A stretch of DNA of 14,431 nucleotides, taken from DATKPE01 sp033854175 (GTDB taxonomy: Bacteria > Bacteroidota > Ignavibacteria > UBA10030 > SZUA-254). The DNA is taken from positions 1 through 14,431 of the forward strand of contig JAWOKN010000047.1 of NCBI GenBank assembly GCA_033854175.1, in the 5' to 3' direction. Both the position numbers and the translations under genes were made by a program. The notes below the pieces were generated by a model. It was not told where the DNA came from. It saw nothing but the letters and a program-made list of their open reading frames with translations, and did not search any database. Of the stretch, positions 1 through 5,949 are shown one piece after another (position 1 is the first letter of the stretch; each line of letters begins with the position of its first letter).

Positions 1-259
1 AGATTCGCCTTGCGACCGAACGGCATGTGCCCAGGGAATTGATACTGAGGTCAGCCCCTTCACATCCCATCACAGGTCTTGAAGCATGAAGAGATCCAAT
101 TCGCCTGGTGAGTGGATCCCCTTCTGCAAAGTTCACTATCGCCGACATCAGAGAATTGCTATCGTTCATGGGATAAGCAGTTTCATCTAAGTGGGTTATG
201 GATGAACCAGGCCCGAAATTTCAATGAGAGATAATCACTCACTGATTGTGCATAATCCT
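1..259. other. Left-edge stretch with no recognised gene
   Basis: I recognise nothing here. One minus-strand frame stays open from an ATG at 169 to the window edge (56 codons, beginning MNDSNSLMSAIVNF) and continues upstream without a stop to about base 222. It has no Shine-Dalgarno sequence and resembles no family I know. A plus-strand frame is open from the edge for 28 codons and stops near base 88. Either could be the end or beginning of a gene lying outside the window, or noncoding DNA. Because a likely recombinase remnant follows directly, this may be decayed mobile DNA. Confidence 0.2.
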
Positions 260-570
260 TTAAATTGATATTTCATCAATTACGATGACGTTCGATCTAC
301 TAGGTGTAGAATATCTCGGCCCCCCGCTTTTATAGGGAACCCACACTTTCTGCGAGTCACCTTTTTTATAGAGATTTTCAAGGGATGGTGTCAGGGCTGG
401 AATGCGCCTGACGAAGAATTGGATGGTCTTGTTCTCCCTGTCTACGATTACTTGCCCGATGATTTTCCTTATTATCGCTTTCCGGTCATCAATCGGGGAG
501 TTTTTCAGGATGCCGTCAAGTCGACCAGTAACTGTTTCACAAGTCTAACGATATCATCTGTTTCTGACCT
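260..570 (-). pseudogene. Frameshifted C-terminal remnant, possibly of a serine recombinase
   Basis: There is no start codon and no complete gene. Reading the minus strand from just after the MEMO stop, one frame gives SRSETDDIVRLVKQLL and then stops at 505. The next frame, open from 544 to 260, continues with GRLDGILKNSPIDDRKAIIR, then IIGQVIVDRENKTIQFFVRR and a basic tail. Joined across one frameshift at about 505-544, this reads as one continuous helix-then-strand C-terminal segment. The pattern of leucine-rich helix, RK.iIR.iI..V.VD, and I.FFVRRIP resembles the C-terminal part of large serine recombinases or resolvases. That likeness comes from memory of the family and is not decisive. 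No catalytic domain is present. The fragment starts immediately downstream of the MEMO stop codon, which hints at an old insertion or deletion junction there. It could instead be the tail of an unrelated decayed gene. Confidence 0.35.
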
Positions 571-571
571 G

Positions 572-1936
572 CTATTGCCGAGCGGCCCCGACCGTGTACG
601 CGACCGCCGGATATCCGACGAAGTGGTAGAGATTGGCCTGTGCTGTTGAACCCATCCCGAGTTCCCGCACCTTGAGTTCCGGACCACTAATCGATGTGCC
701 GTAGCACAACGGGTGACCGACCGGTGTTGGCAGCCCCAGGGCGGCGGTTGTGTGCTCGAGAAGCAGAAGGCCGAACGGAATCGAGAAGCGCCCGCACCAT
801 GGCAGACGATATTCCGCTGGCAGGTCCTCTTTCACGCAGGTGGCGAAGAACTGTTCCGCCTTAGCGGTGGTGACGTCGCCCGCAAGCACTCCTCGCAGCA
901 AGCCCTTATCCTGGTCGCAGGCCTTTACGTAGGCATCGACACCGCCTTCCCCGAACGCGACGTACTGGAAATCATTGCCGTAGTGGACCGCATCCGAGGA
1001 GATGGCGATCGCCAGGTCCTTGCCGAGGACAAGGCCATGGCTAGCCGTCACCGCCGCGATCGCCGCGCCGAGGTGGGAGGCAAGCGTATCCATGCGTGAA
1101 AAGTGCATGACCGGCACGATCACGGGAATAATCTCAAGGTCTGGCCGCACATGCCGAAGCCAGAACAGGAGCGCCTCCAATGAGTGCTCGGAGTCGTGCC
1201 AGGCGTCATTTTGAACAAACTCGTCCTTGTTGAGGCGCGCAATGATCTCGGTGCGCAGCCCCGAAACGGGCACCTCGCCGTCGGGGGTGCGCCAGGCACG
1301 GTAATCTTCAAAGACAAGAACGTCGTGCGCGGCAAATTTGCGCCACCCGTGAAAGACGCCGACGAGTATGACGGTCTTCGCCGTGACCAGCGGCAGCACC
1401 TGGCGGTAGACGCGGCCGGCATAGAGATAATCGTCGTGTGGGCAAATCACGCCTGCAACCCCTGGAGGAGGCGCCTCGCCAAGCTTCTCCGGTGCGGGGG
1501 GTGTGGCCGAGAGCTCCCATGTCTTCTCCATCTGCACGGCCGTCGAAGCGAACCCGACGGCGTCTTGCTGCCCGCGCATATCGCCATGGGACGGGATCCC
1601 CATCGTCCTGCGGACCTCCTCAAGCGTCGGCGGTGGACCTGAAGGTGCCGGTGCCTGCAGTGCGGCCTGGGCATACAACAAACGGCTGGTCAGCGTGGAT
1701 CCGAGGAAGATGAGGAAAACATAGGTGAGAATCCAGGCATACCGCCGACTTGGCACCTTGAAGATCAGGGATGCACGTGGCAACTCACTCTTGGAGCAGC
1801 CGGACTCGGTTAAGCAAGCAGCACTTTCGCGGCGCGGGTGCAAACACGCATAGCGAGCCCTCTTATATGGAAAATTTCCGGTGAAATCAGGAATCTTCGT
1901 GATGATTCGTCCGGTTTTTTGCGTACTGTCTTTCAT
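572..1936 (-). CDS. MEMO-family protein (AmmeMemoRadiSam system protein B-like) with export/anchor segment
   Basis: The 454-residue product has a complete MEMO domain at about residues 155-450. The expected conserved residues are present: His167 (CPHDDYLYAG), His196 (GVFHGW), EHSLE at 250-254, His318 (SDAVHYG) and Cys381 (PWCGRFSI). The equivalent His and Cys residues bind metal in human MEMO1. The family is typically about 270 residues, and its biochemical role in bacteria is unsettled. This copy is much longer. A basic stretch and hydrophobic segment (about 64-90, ending SRLLYAQA) look like a signal peptide or membrane anchor, and a Pro/Ala-rich linker follows, so the domain probably lies outside the cytoplasm. 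I chose the ATG at 1936 because AGAGAGGA lies just upstream and the promoter sits at 1962-1990; an upstream in-frame start at 1990 would lie in the promoter. A GTG at 1756 (residue 61) would place the hydrophobic segment at the N-terminus, but its Shine-Dalgarno sequence is poor. No AMMECR1 or radical SAM partner is in the window. Confidence 0.85.
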   Translation of the reverse strand: MKDSTQKTGRIITKIPDFTGNFPYKRARYACLHPRRESAACLTESGCSKSELPRASLIFKVPSRRYAWILTYVFLIFLGSTLTSRLLYAQAALQAPAPSGPPPTLEEVRRTMGIPSHGDMRGQQDAVGFASTAVQMEKTWELSATPPAPEKLGEAPPPGVAGVICPHDDYLYAGRVYRQVLPLVTAKTVILVGVFHGWRKFAAHDVLVFEDYRAWRTPDGEVPVSGLRTEIIARLNKDEFVQNDAWHDSEHSLEALLFWLRHVRPDLEIIPVIVPVMHFSRMDTLASHLGAAIAAVTASHGLVLGKDLAIAISSDAVHYGNDFQYVAFGEGGVDAYVKACDQDKGLLRGVLAGDVTTAKAEQFFATCVKEDLPAEYRLPWCGRFSIPFGLLLLEHTTAALGLPTPVGHPLCYGTSISGPELKVRELGMGSTAQANLYHFVGYPAVAYTVGAARQ

Positions 1937-1961
1937 GGCGTCCTCTCTAAAAGTGACACCT

Positions 1962-1990
1962 ATTATATAAAATAAAAACGGATTCCTCAA
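1962..1990 (-). promoter_or_regulatory. Sigma-70-type promoter for the MEMO-family gene
   Basis: On the minus strand, TTGAGG (1990-1985) is followed by a 17-base spacer and a perfect TATAAT (1967-1962). The first four bases of the -35 box match TTGACA. Transcription would start near 1955, giving a leader of about 20 bases before the ATG at 1936, with the Shine-Dalgarno AGAGAGGA inside it. Spacing and position all agree, so this is the best-supported promoter in the window. It also argues against the longer reading of the gene that starts at 1990. Confidence 0.65.
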
Positions 1991-2085
1991 ACGTATGGAT
2001 CCGAATTATTATTATAAACTCGTTGCGTCCGCGCAGTGATCTTTCGAAAAGATATACTGCCTTATTTGACACCTTAAAATTCAAA

Positions 2086-2111
2086 GGAGGGTGGTATATG
2101 CTTCACCCTCC
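2086..2111. repeat. Hairpin that buries a strong Shine-Dalgarno sequence
   Basis: GGAGGGTG (2086-2093) pairs perfectly with CACCCTCC (2104-2111) around a 10-base loop containing an ATG at 2098. The left arm overlaps the AAAGGAGG Shine-Dalgarno sequence at 2083-2090. In plus-strand RNA the stem would hide the ribosome site of the 28-codon frame. Read on the minus strand, the stem is followed by TTTGAATTTT, a weak terminator-like tail. It could be a translational switch, a weak terminator or chance. Confidence 0.4.
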
Positions 2112-2343
2112 CTTCTGCCCAGGTCATCCAATCTGCATACCAATGAGGCTTTATCGATGTCAAATCCTGACAAAATTCCCGTGACATCATGTGAAGCCTG
2201 GGGTCTCGCAGGGGGGGTGATCAAAATTACGCTACTAAAGATGGCCGTCAACAAAATGGCCGGAAGCCCTCCACTATGGTTAATTTCCCGGTTCTGCCAT
2301 GTCGTTAATCCATCTGACGCAGAACCTGTTCCGTATTCATATA

Positions 2344-2360
2344 ATCCCGTTCGACGGGAT
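2344..2360. repeat. Short tight hairpin
   Basis: ATCCCGT (2344-2350) and ACGGGAT (2354-2360) form a perfect 7-base-pair stem with a TCG loop. It lies in the unrecognised part upstream of the regulator remnant. No T-run follows, so it is not an ordinary intrinsic terminator. Its role is unknown. Confidence 0.35.
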
Positions 2361-2430
2361 ACGACCGGCAATCTCAGAAATCCTTGCTCGCCCCGCGATT
2401 TATCCAGTGGACGATGGGTATATTGCGTCG

Positions 2431-2762
2431 AAAAACTGATGCTGAACTATGAATGGCCGGGCAACGTGCGTCAGTTGAGGAACGCCGTGGAAAAAATGGT
2501 TCTCTTCAACCATTCCGGAGAGATCGGATACGACGAAGCGATCGATGCGCTGGAATTAAGCCACGCCGTCAGCTACCCGGGATCGAGCCAGGATGAGAGG
2601 TCCCGTGTTCTCAAAGCAGCAGTTCAGGACTTTGAAAAAAAATACATACTCGCAATACTGCAGGAACACGACTGGAAGATGAGCGAAGCGGCAAATGCGC
2701 TCGGGATCGATCGTTCGAATCTCTTTAAAAAGATGGTGAAGTACGGTTTAAAGACCGCATGA
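2431..2762 (+). pseudogene. C-terminal remnant of an NtrC-family sigma-54-dependent activator
   Basis: From about 2431 the frame encodes the end of a sigma-54 activator. It contains the YEWPGNVRQLRNAVEKMV motif that closes the AAA+ domain, a linker, and a Fis-type helix-turn-helix (KKYILAILQEHDWKMSEAAN, then ALGIDRSNLFKKMVKYGL) at the extreme C-terminus. A complete protein would be about 450 residues, with a receiver or sensor domain and Walker A, Walker B and GAFTGA motifs. None of these occurs upstream, where the frame is open but unrelated. An internal ATG at 2439 could start a 107-residue DNA-binding-only product, but no Shine-Dalgarno sequence of note precedes it. The likely history is a deletion or insertion that removed the 5' part. 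The remaining frame is intact, so the event may be recent or the fragment may be retained as a small DNA-binding protein. Confidence 0.7.
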
Positions 2763-2923
2763 AATCACCTCCTCCGAGAGTATCGACCCGCCCTTACGAT
2801 CGGTTTGGTGAGATTTTAACTATTCGCACTCGACCATCTCTGAAAATGCCTCAGTAACGTCAGAATCGTCAATATAGTCTGACGCCCAGAAACGCCTCAT
2901 GAATCTGTAGCTTTATCAATCTG

Positions 2924-2952
2924 TTGACAATCCCGGCTCGATTGTGTAACTT
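2924..2952 (+). promoter_or_regulatory. Possible promoter for the VOC/hydrolase genes
   Basis: A perfect TTGACA (2924-2929) is followed after 17 bases by TAACTT (2947-2952), a poor -10 box matching TATAAT at three of six positions. Transcription would start near 2960 and leave a leader of about 140 bases before the ATG at 3103. That leader includes the G-run and the hairpin at 3021-3048. The -35 box is convincing and the -10 is not. Confidence 0.35.
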
Positions 2953-3020
2953 TTTTCTATTCAACACGGGGGGGGACAAGCATGCTTAAACCTTCTGGTG
3001 GGGTTTAAAGGGAATAAAAA

Positions 3021-3048
3021 CGCAATATTGTGTATGGACAATACTGCG
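3021..3048. repeat. Imperfect 11-base-pair hairpin in the VOC leader
   Basis: CGCAATATTGT (3021-3031) and ACAATACTGCG (3038-3048) pair at 10 of 11 positions around a 6-base loop. A T-run (about 3065-3069) lies 16 bases further on, which is too far for a standard terminator. If transcription starts near 2960, the hairpin would lie in the 5' leader of the VOC gene and could affect mRNA stability or act as an operator. It lacks the core sites expected of an integron attC. Confidence 0.4.
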
Positions 3049-3102
3049 CCATCGGCTTGCCTCCCTTTTTGCAACCGAAACCATTATCGAGGAAGCAATC
3101 AC

Positions 3103-3579
3103 ATGAAACAGACGACTTTGATAATCTGGCTTATTGCGGCATCATTTTCTTCCGGTTTCATATTCAAGACAATACAAACACAACACAACGGAGCACACGA
3201 AATGAAAAAGGTAACTGGAATAGGCGGCATTTTTTTCAAGTGCAAGGACCCAAACAAAATGAAAGAATGGTACAAGACAAATCTTGGACTCAACACAAAT
3301 CAATATGGGGCGACTTTTGAATGGTATCAGGGTACCGACAGTACAAAAAAAGGGATTACCCAATGGACCCCTTTCAAGGAAACCACAAAATACTTTGAGC
3401 CTTCGACAAAAGACTTTATGATAAATTACAGAGTCGAAAACATAGAAAACCTTGTCGGAGAATTAAAGAACGACGGAGTGACAATTTTGGACACCATTCA
3501 AACGTTTGACTATGGGAAATTTGTTCATATCCTTGACCCGGAAGGAAACAAAATAGAGCTCTGGGAACCAAACGAATGA
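3103..3579 (+). CDS. VOC-superfamily (glyoxalase/bleomycin-resistance fold) protein, probably exported
   Basis: From the ATG at 3103 the product is 158 residues. Residues from about 34 on form a single VOC domain with the usual beta-alpha-beta-beta-beta repeats. An N-terminal strand (VTGIGGIFFKCKDPNKMKEW) is followed by a helix and YKTNLGL, and the C-terminal strand ends FVHILDPEGNKIELWEP. That ending is the usual VOC finish with its metal-site glutamate. Substrate and reaction cannot be read from the sequence. The ATG at 3103 has GAGGA nine bases upstream and adds a hydrophobic N-terminus (MKQTTLIIWLIAASFSSGF) like a signal peptide. An ATG at 3202 has GGAG eight bases upstream and would give a 125-residue cytoplasmic protein of normal VOC length. 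Both are plausible. The gene is visibly AT- and AAA-rich compared with its neighbours, which suggests transfer from a lower-GC donor. Confidence 0.75.
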   Translation: MKQTTLIIWLIAASFSSGFIFKTIQTQHNGAHEMKKVTGIGGIFFKCKDPNKMKEWYKTNLGLNTNQYGATFEWYQGTDSTKKGITQWTPFKETTKYFEPSTKDFMINYRVENIENLVGELKNDGVTILDTIQTFDYGKFVHILDPEGNKIELWEPNE

Positions 3580-3589
3580 CACCAAATTT

Positions 3590-3628
3590 CATCCATTGGG
3601 GAAAAAGCATGGATGACGCTTATGCTTT
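3590..3628. repeat. Two mutually exclusive hairpins between the VOC and hydrolase genes
   Basis: CATCCAT (3590-3596) pairs with ATGGATG (3609-3615), and AAAGCAT (3604-3610) pairs with ATGCTTT (3622-3628). The middle segments overlap, so only one stem can form at a time, as in attenuator-like arrangements. Each stem is only 7 base pairs with no strong T-run. They sit in the 91-base gap before the alpha/beta hydrolase start and could equally be chance. Confidence 0.3.
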
Positions 3629-3670
3629 CACGTACCTGACCAAGAATCTCACGCTAGCAGGAAGAAATAC

Positions 3671-4477
3671 ATGACTGAATGGAGGGGAGCGATCTGTGAA
3701 ACAAATGGAATCAAGATACATTATACGAGGACCGGGGGAAGCAAGCCTCCCTTGGTTTTGCTCCACGGATTGGCTGCAAACGGGGCATGCTGGACAGCCC
3801 TGGCACATACCTTAGAGGGAGAATATGATGTAATCATGCCGGATGCCAGGGGTCACGGAAAGTCGAGTGTACCTGAATATGGATACCGATACGAGGACCA
3901 TGCAAACGACGTCATCGGACTTATAAAGGCTCTAGGGCTCTCTCGTCCGGTGCTGCTCGGACACTCCATGGGAGGCATGGTAGGAGCCGTCGTGGCCAGC
4001 CGCAGACCAAAGGTACTCCACGGCCTGGTTTTAGCTGATCCAACATTCCTGAGTTCGAAAGTTCAGCGCGAAGTTCGCGATAGTGATGTCGCCGATCAGC
4101 ACCGGCGAATGCTTAATATGTCATATGACCAGCTGGTGGCAGAAGCGCAGGTCAGGCACCCTAACCGGTCAAGGGAGATCCTTGAACTGTTCGCCCGATC
4201 GCGGCTTCAAACGAGCCTGGCCGCCTTTGACGTTCTCACGCCACCGAACCCCGACTATAAGCTGTTAGTGAGTGCGATTGACGTTCCAAGCCTCCTCGTA
4301 TTTGGTGATAGAGGTGTGGTTTCTCCTCATGTTGCCGAGGAGCTGCAACGCATTAACCCGAGGCTTCAGGTAGAACAAATCCGGGAGGCTGGCCACGGGG
4401 TCCAGTTGGACCAGCCGGATCGCTTTGCGGCAATCATCAAGTCCTTTTTACGTTCATTAGGTCAATACTGGCAGTAG
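3671..4477 (+). CDS. Alpha/beta-fold hydrolase
   Basis: The 268-residue product is a complete, normal-length alpha/beta hydrolase with no signal peptide, so it is cytoplasmic. The oxyanion segment LLHG is at 30-33, the strand-4 region DARGHGKS at 58-65, the nucleophile elbow GHSMGG at 97-102 (Ser99), the acid in LLVFGDRG at Asp213, and the catalytic His242 in EAGHGVQ. A cap region rich in charged residues lies between about 125 and 190. The overall pattern is that of esterase, haloperoxidase-like or C-C hydrolase members such as the MhpC/RsbQ-type proteins, and the substrate cannot be told. The start is supported by AGGA (3659-3662) eight bases upstream. It follows the VOC gene by 91 bases on the same strand and may share its transcript. 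Its composition is closer to the rest of the window than that of the VOC gene. Confidence 0.88.
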   Translation: MTEWRGAICETNGIKIHYTRTGGSKPPLVLLHGLAANGACWTALAHTLEGEYDVIMPDARGHGKSSVPEYGYRYEDHANDVIGLIKALGLSRPVLLGHSMGGMVGAVVASRRPKVLHGLVLADPTFLSSKVQREVRDSDVADQHRRMLNMSYDQLVAEAQVRHPNRSREILELFARSRLQTSLAAFDVLTPPNPDYKLLVSAIDVPSLLVFGDRGVVSPHVAEELQRINPRLQVEQIREAGHGVQLDQPDRFAAIIKSFLRSLGQYWQ

Positions 4478-4587
4478 GGTGTCAGAAATATCATCGCGGG
4501 CGCTGTACGTTGAACGGACATGTGTATCCAGCGGAAGGCATAGCAAGAGAGCATGGACACGATTATAAATCCGGTTGATAATGAATC
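4478..4587. other. Convergent gap between the hydrolase and the MFS gene
   Basis: The plus-strand hydrolase and the minus-strand catabolic operon end facing each other across 110 bases. I looked for a bidirectional terminator here and saw no convincing GC-rich stem with a T-run, only an AT-rich stretch near 4585-4600 at the end of the MFS gene. Termination may be Rho-dependent or lie inside the neighbouring gene. Confidence 0.35.
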
Positions 4588-5925
4588 CTAAATTTTTAAA
4601 AGCACGCCGTCGCCGGTTGCTCTGGTGTTTCTGATCAGAATCATGGCAAGGATTGCACCGATCACCGGTACGGCGCTCGCGGCGATGAGGATGGGAGTGA
4701 ATGTAAAGTGATCCGCAATCCAGCCGATCGCAAACGTGGATGCAATGGTCAGAATACCGGCGGCCGTACCGCTCATTCCGCTTACAGTCGCGACCGATGT
4801 GGTTTGATACAGATCTGAAGGCAGAACCAGCACCATGGTGCAAAACGTGGCATAGGCGAAAGTGGAAAAGGCGAACAGGCCGGCGATAGCGAAAAGGTTC
4901 GAAACAAATGCCGTTGGAATGAGGAGGGTCATCCCGGCCGCGCCAAAAATAATGACAGCTTTTCTTGCCCTTCCGACCGGCCATCCCCGCCTGATGAGAA
5001 AACTGGAGACTCCGCCTCCGGCGAAATTCCCAAGATCGGCCGCAACGAAGGGAATCCAGAACGCCACGAGCGTATTCTCCGGCGAGAAACCCTTGGCCAC
5101 GAGAAAGATCATGAACCAGTCCGCGATAAAGAACCAGACGGGATCGGTAAGCGCCCGCGCTGCGATGATTCCCCAGGTCTGGCGATACGCAAGCAGTTTC
5201 AGCCATGAGGGATGCTCCGCCTCCGAAACAGCAGATCGCGAGCTATTTGCAGACACACTCTCAGCGCGATCGTTCAGAATCATAGCGCGTTCCTGCTCAC
5301 TGATACGGGGGTGTTCTTCGGGACGGTGATAGATCACACGCCAGAAAAAAAGCCATATAAATCCCAGGGTGCCTGTAATCAAAAACGCCGGCTTCCAGCT
5401 CCCGAACGTATGATAAAGCCAGATGACAAGTGCCGGAGCGAGGGCTGCTCCGATGGACGAGCCGCTGTCGAAGAACGCGACTGCCCATCCCCGTTCGCGC
5501 TTTGGAAACCACTCGGCGACGGTCTTCGTCGCTGCGGGCCAGTTGGGGGATTCACCCAGTCCCAGCAGAAAACGGAAAAACGCAAAACTCCTCAATCCCC
5601 CTGCCAGTGAAGTAGCCATGGCGATTGAAGAATACCAGAGAACCGTCATCATCAGACCGATTCTCGTCCCCACCCGATCAATGAACCTCCCCAGCAGGGA
5701 CTGGCCGATGGCGTACGCAATTCGAAAGGACACAACGATCAATGCGTAATCCTCATTCGTCCAGCCGTATTCCGATTTGAGGAACGGGGCCAGGACCGAC
5801 AGTGTCTGCCGATCGATATAATTGATAACCGTCGACGCAAACAGCATGCCGCCGATCCACCACCGCAGGTTTGCGATTGGTTTCAAATCCCTAACTGTAT
5901 GGTTATGGTGAAGTGGTCCGATCAT
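4588..5925 (-). CDS. MFS transporter of the anion:cation symporter (ACS) family, hexuronate-transporter-like
   Basis: The 445-residue protein has the usual MFS length and about twelve hydrophobic segments in two halves. They are split by a hydrophilic loop (about 200-240) containing YHRPEEHPRISEQE, which is typical of ACS members. The first helix carries INYIDRQTLSVLAP (34-47), and the loop after helix 2 has the MFS signature GRFIDRVGTRIG (79-90). LGLGESPNWPAATKTVAEWF (helix 4-5 region) matches the ExuT/GudP type, which imports hexuronates, glucarate or related organic anions with protons. As the last gene of a run with PL22 and GH105 enzymes, its likely cargo is galacturonate, an unsaturated uronate or its keto derivative. 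It starts 24 bases after the beta-helix gene. No strong Shine-Dalgarno sequence precedes the ATG at 5925, so translation may depend on coupling to the gene before it. Confidence 0.85.
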   Translation of the reverse strand: MIGPLHHNHTVRDLKPIANLRWWIGGMLFASTVINYIDRQTLSVLAPFLKSEYGWTNEDYALIVVSFRIAYAIGQSLLGRFIDRVGTRIGLMMTVLWYSSIAMATSLAGGLRSFAFFRFLLGLGESPNWPAATKTVAEWFPKRERGWAVAFFDSGSSIGAALAPALVIWLYHTFGSWKPAFLITGTLGFIWLFFWRVIYHRPEEHPRISEQERAMILNDRAESVSANSSRSAVSEAEHPSWLKLLAYRQTWGIIAARALTDPVWFFIADWFMIFLVAKGFSPENTLVAFWIPFVAADLGNFAGGGVSSFLIRRGWPVGRARKAVIIFGAAGMTLLIPTAFVSNLFAIAGLFAFSTFAYATFCTMVLVLPSDLYQTTSVATVSGMSGTAAGILTIASTFAIGWIADHFTFTPILIAASAVPVIGAILAMILIRNTRATGDGVLLKI

Positions 5926-5949
5926 TGATATGACGGGAAGTCTGAAACC

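Larger units (their letters stand above)
1991..2430. other. AT-rich leader plus non-homologous DNA before the regulator remnant
   Basis: This stretch separates the divergent MEMO promoter from the recognisable part of the NtrC-type remnant. A plus-strand frame opens with GTG at 2091 and runs into the remnant, but its first 110 or so codons resemble no domain I know and lack the receiver, PAS or AAA+ sequence expected there. A separate 28-codon frame starts with ATG at 2098 and ends at 2184. It is preceded by AAAGGAGG (2083-2090) at ideal spacing, so a short peptide could be translated. Two hairpins lie here, at 2086-2111 and 2344-2360. I see no tRNA and no insertion-sequence ends. Confidence 0.4.
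2763..3102. other. Intergenic region with promoter and hairpins upstream of the VOC gene
   Basis: No coding sequence is supported here. It holds a possible promoter at 2924-2952, a run of eight Gs at 2968-2975, a small hairpin with arms TTAAACC (2987-2993) and GGTTTAA (near 3002-3008), and a larger imperfect hairpin at 3021-3048. A nine-codon frame beginning with the ATG at 2982 follows the G-run and is probably meaningless. A GTG at 2998 is in frame with the VOC gene, but the sequence after it looks noncoding until the ATG at 3103. Confidence 0.4.

Noticed and set aside
713..1642. Plus-strand frames opposite the MEMO gene
   Set aside because: The MEMO frame has all conserved family residues and its own promoter. 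The opposite frames have no recognisable domain.
1937..1990. Longer MEMO start at 1990 adding 18 residues
   Set aside because: It would start inside the -35 box of the predicted promoter and has no Shine-Dalgarno sequence. The ATG at 1936 is preceded by AGAGAGGA.
2081..2371. Minus-strand frame of 96 codons upstream of the MEMO promoter
   Set aside because: It has no ribosome site and no recognisable domain, and it overlaps the hairpin and the regulator frame. I could not support it as a gene.
2982..3008. Nine-codon frame after a run of eight Gs
   Set aside because: The G-run resembles a ribosome site, but the peptide is trivial and the frame ends within a small hairpin; it is probably chance.
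2940..3670. Integron cassette (attC sites) around the VOC gene
   Set aside because: The foreign-looking VOC gene flanked by hairpins suggested a cassette. I could not find paired core sites of the GTTRRRY type at either side.
4457..5206. Minus-strand open frame of 249 codons
   Set aside because: It is in another frame of the MFS gene, is full of Arg, His and Cys, and has no hydrophobic segments; it is a shadow.
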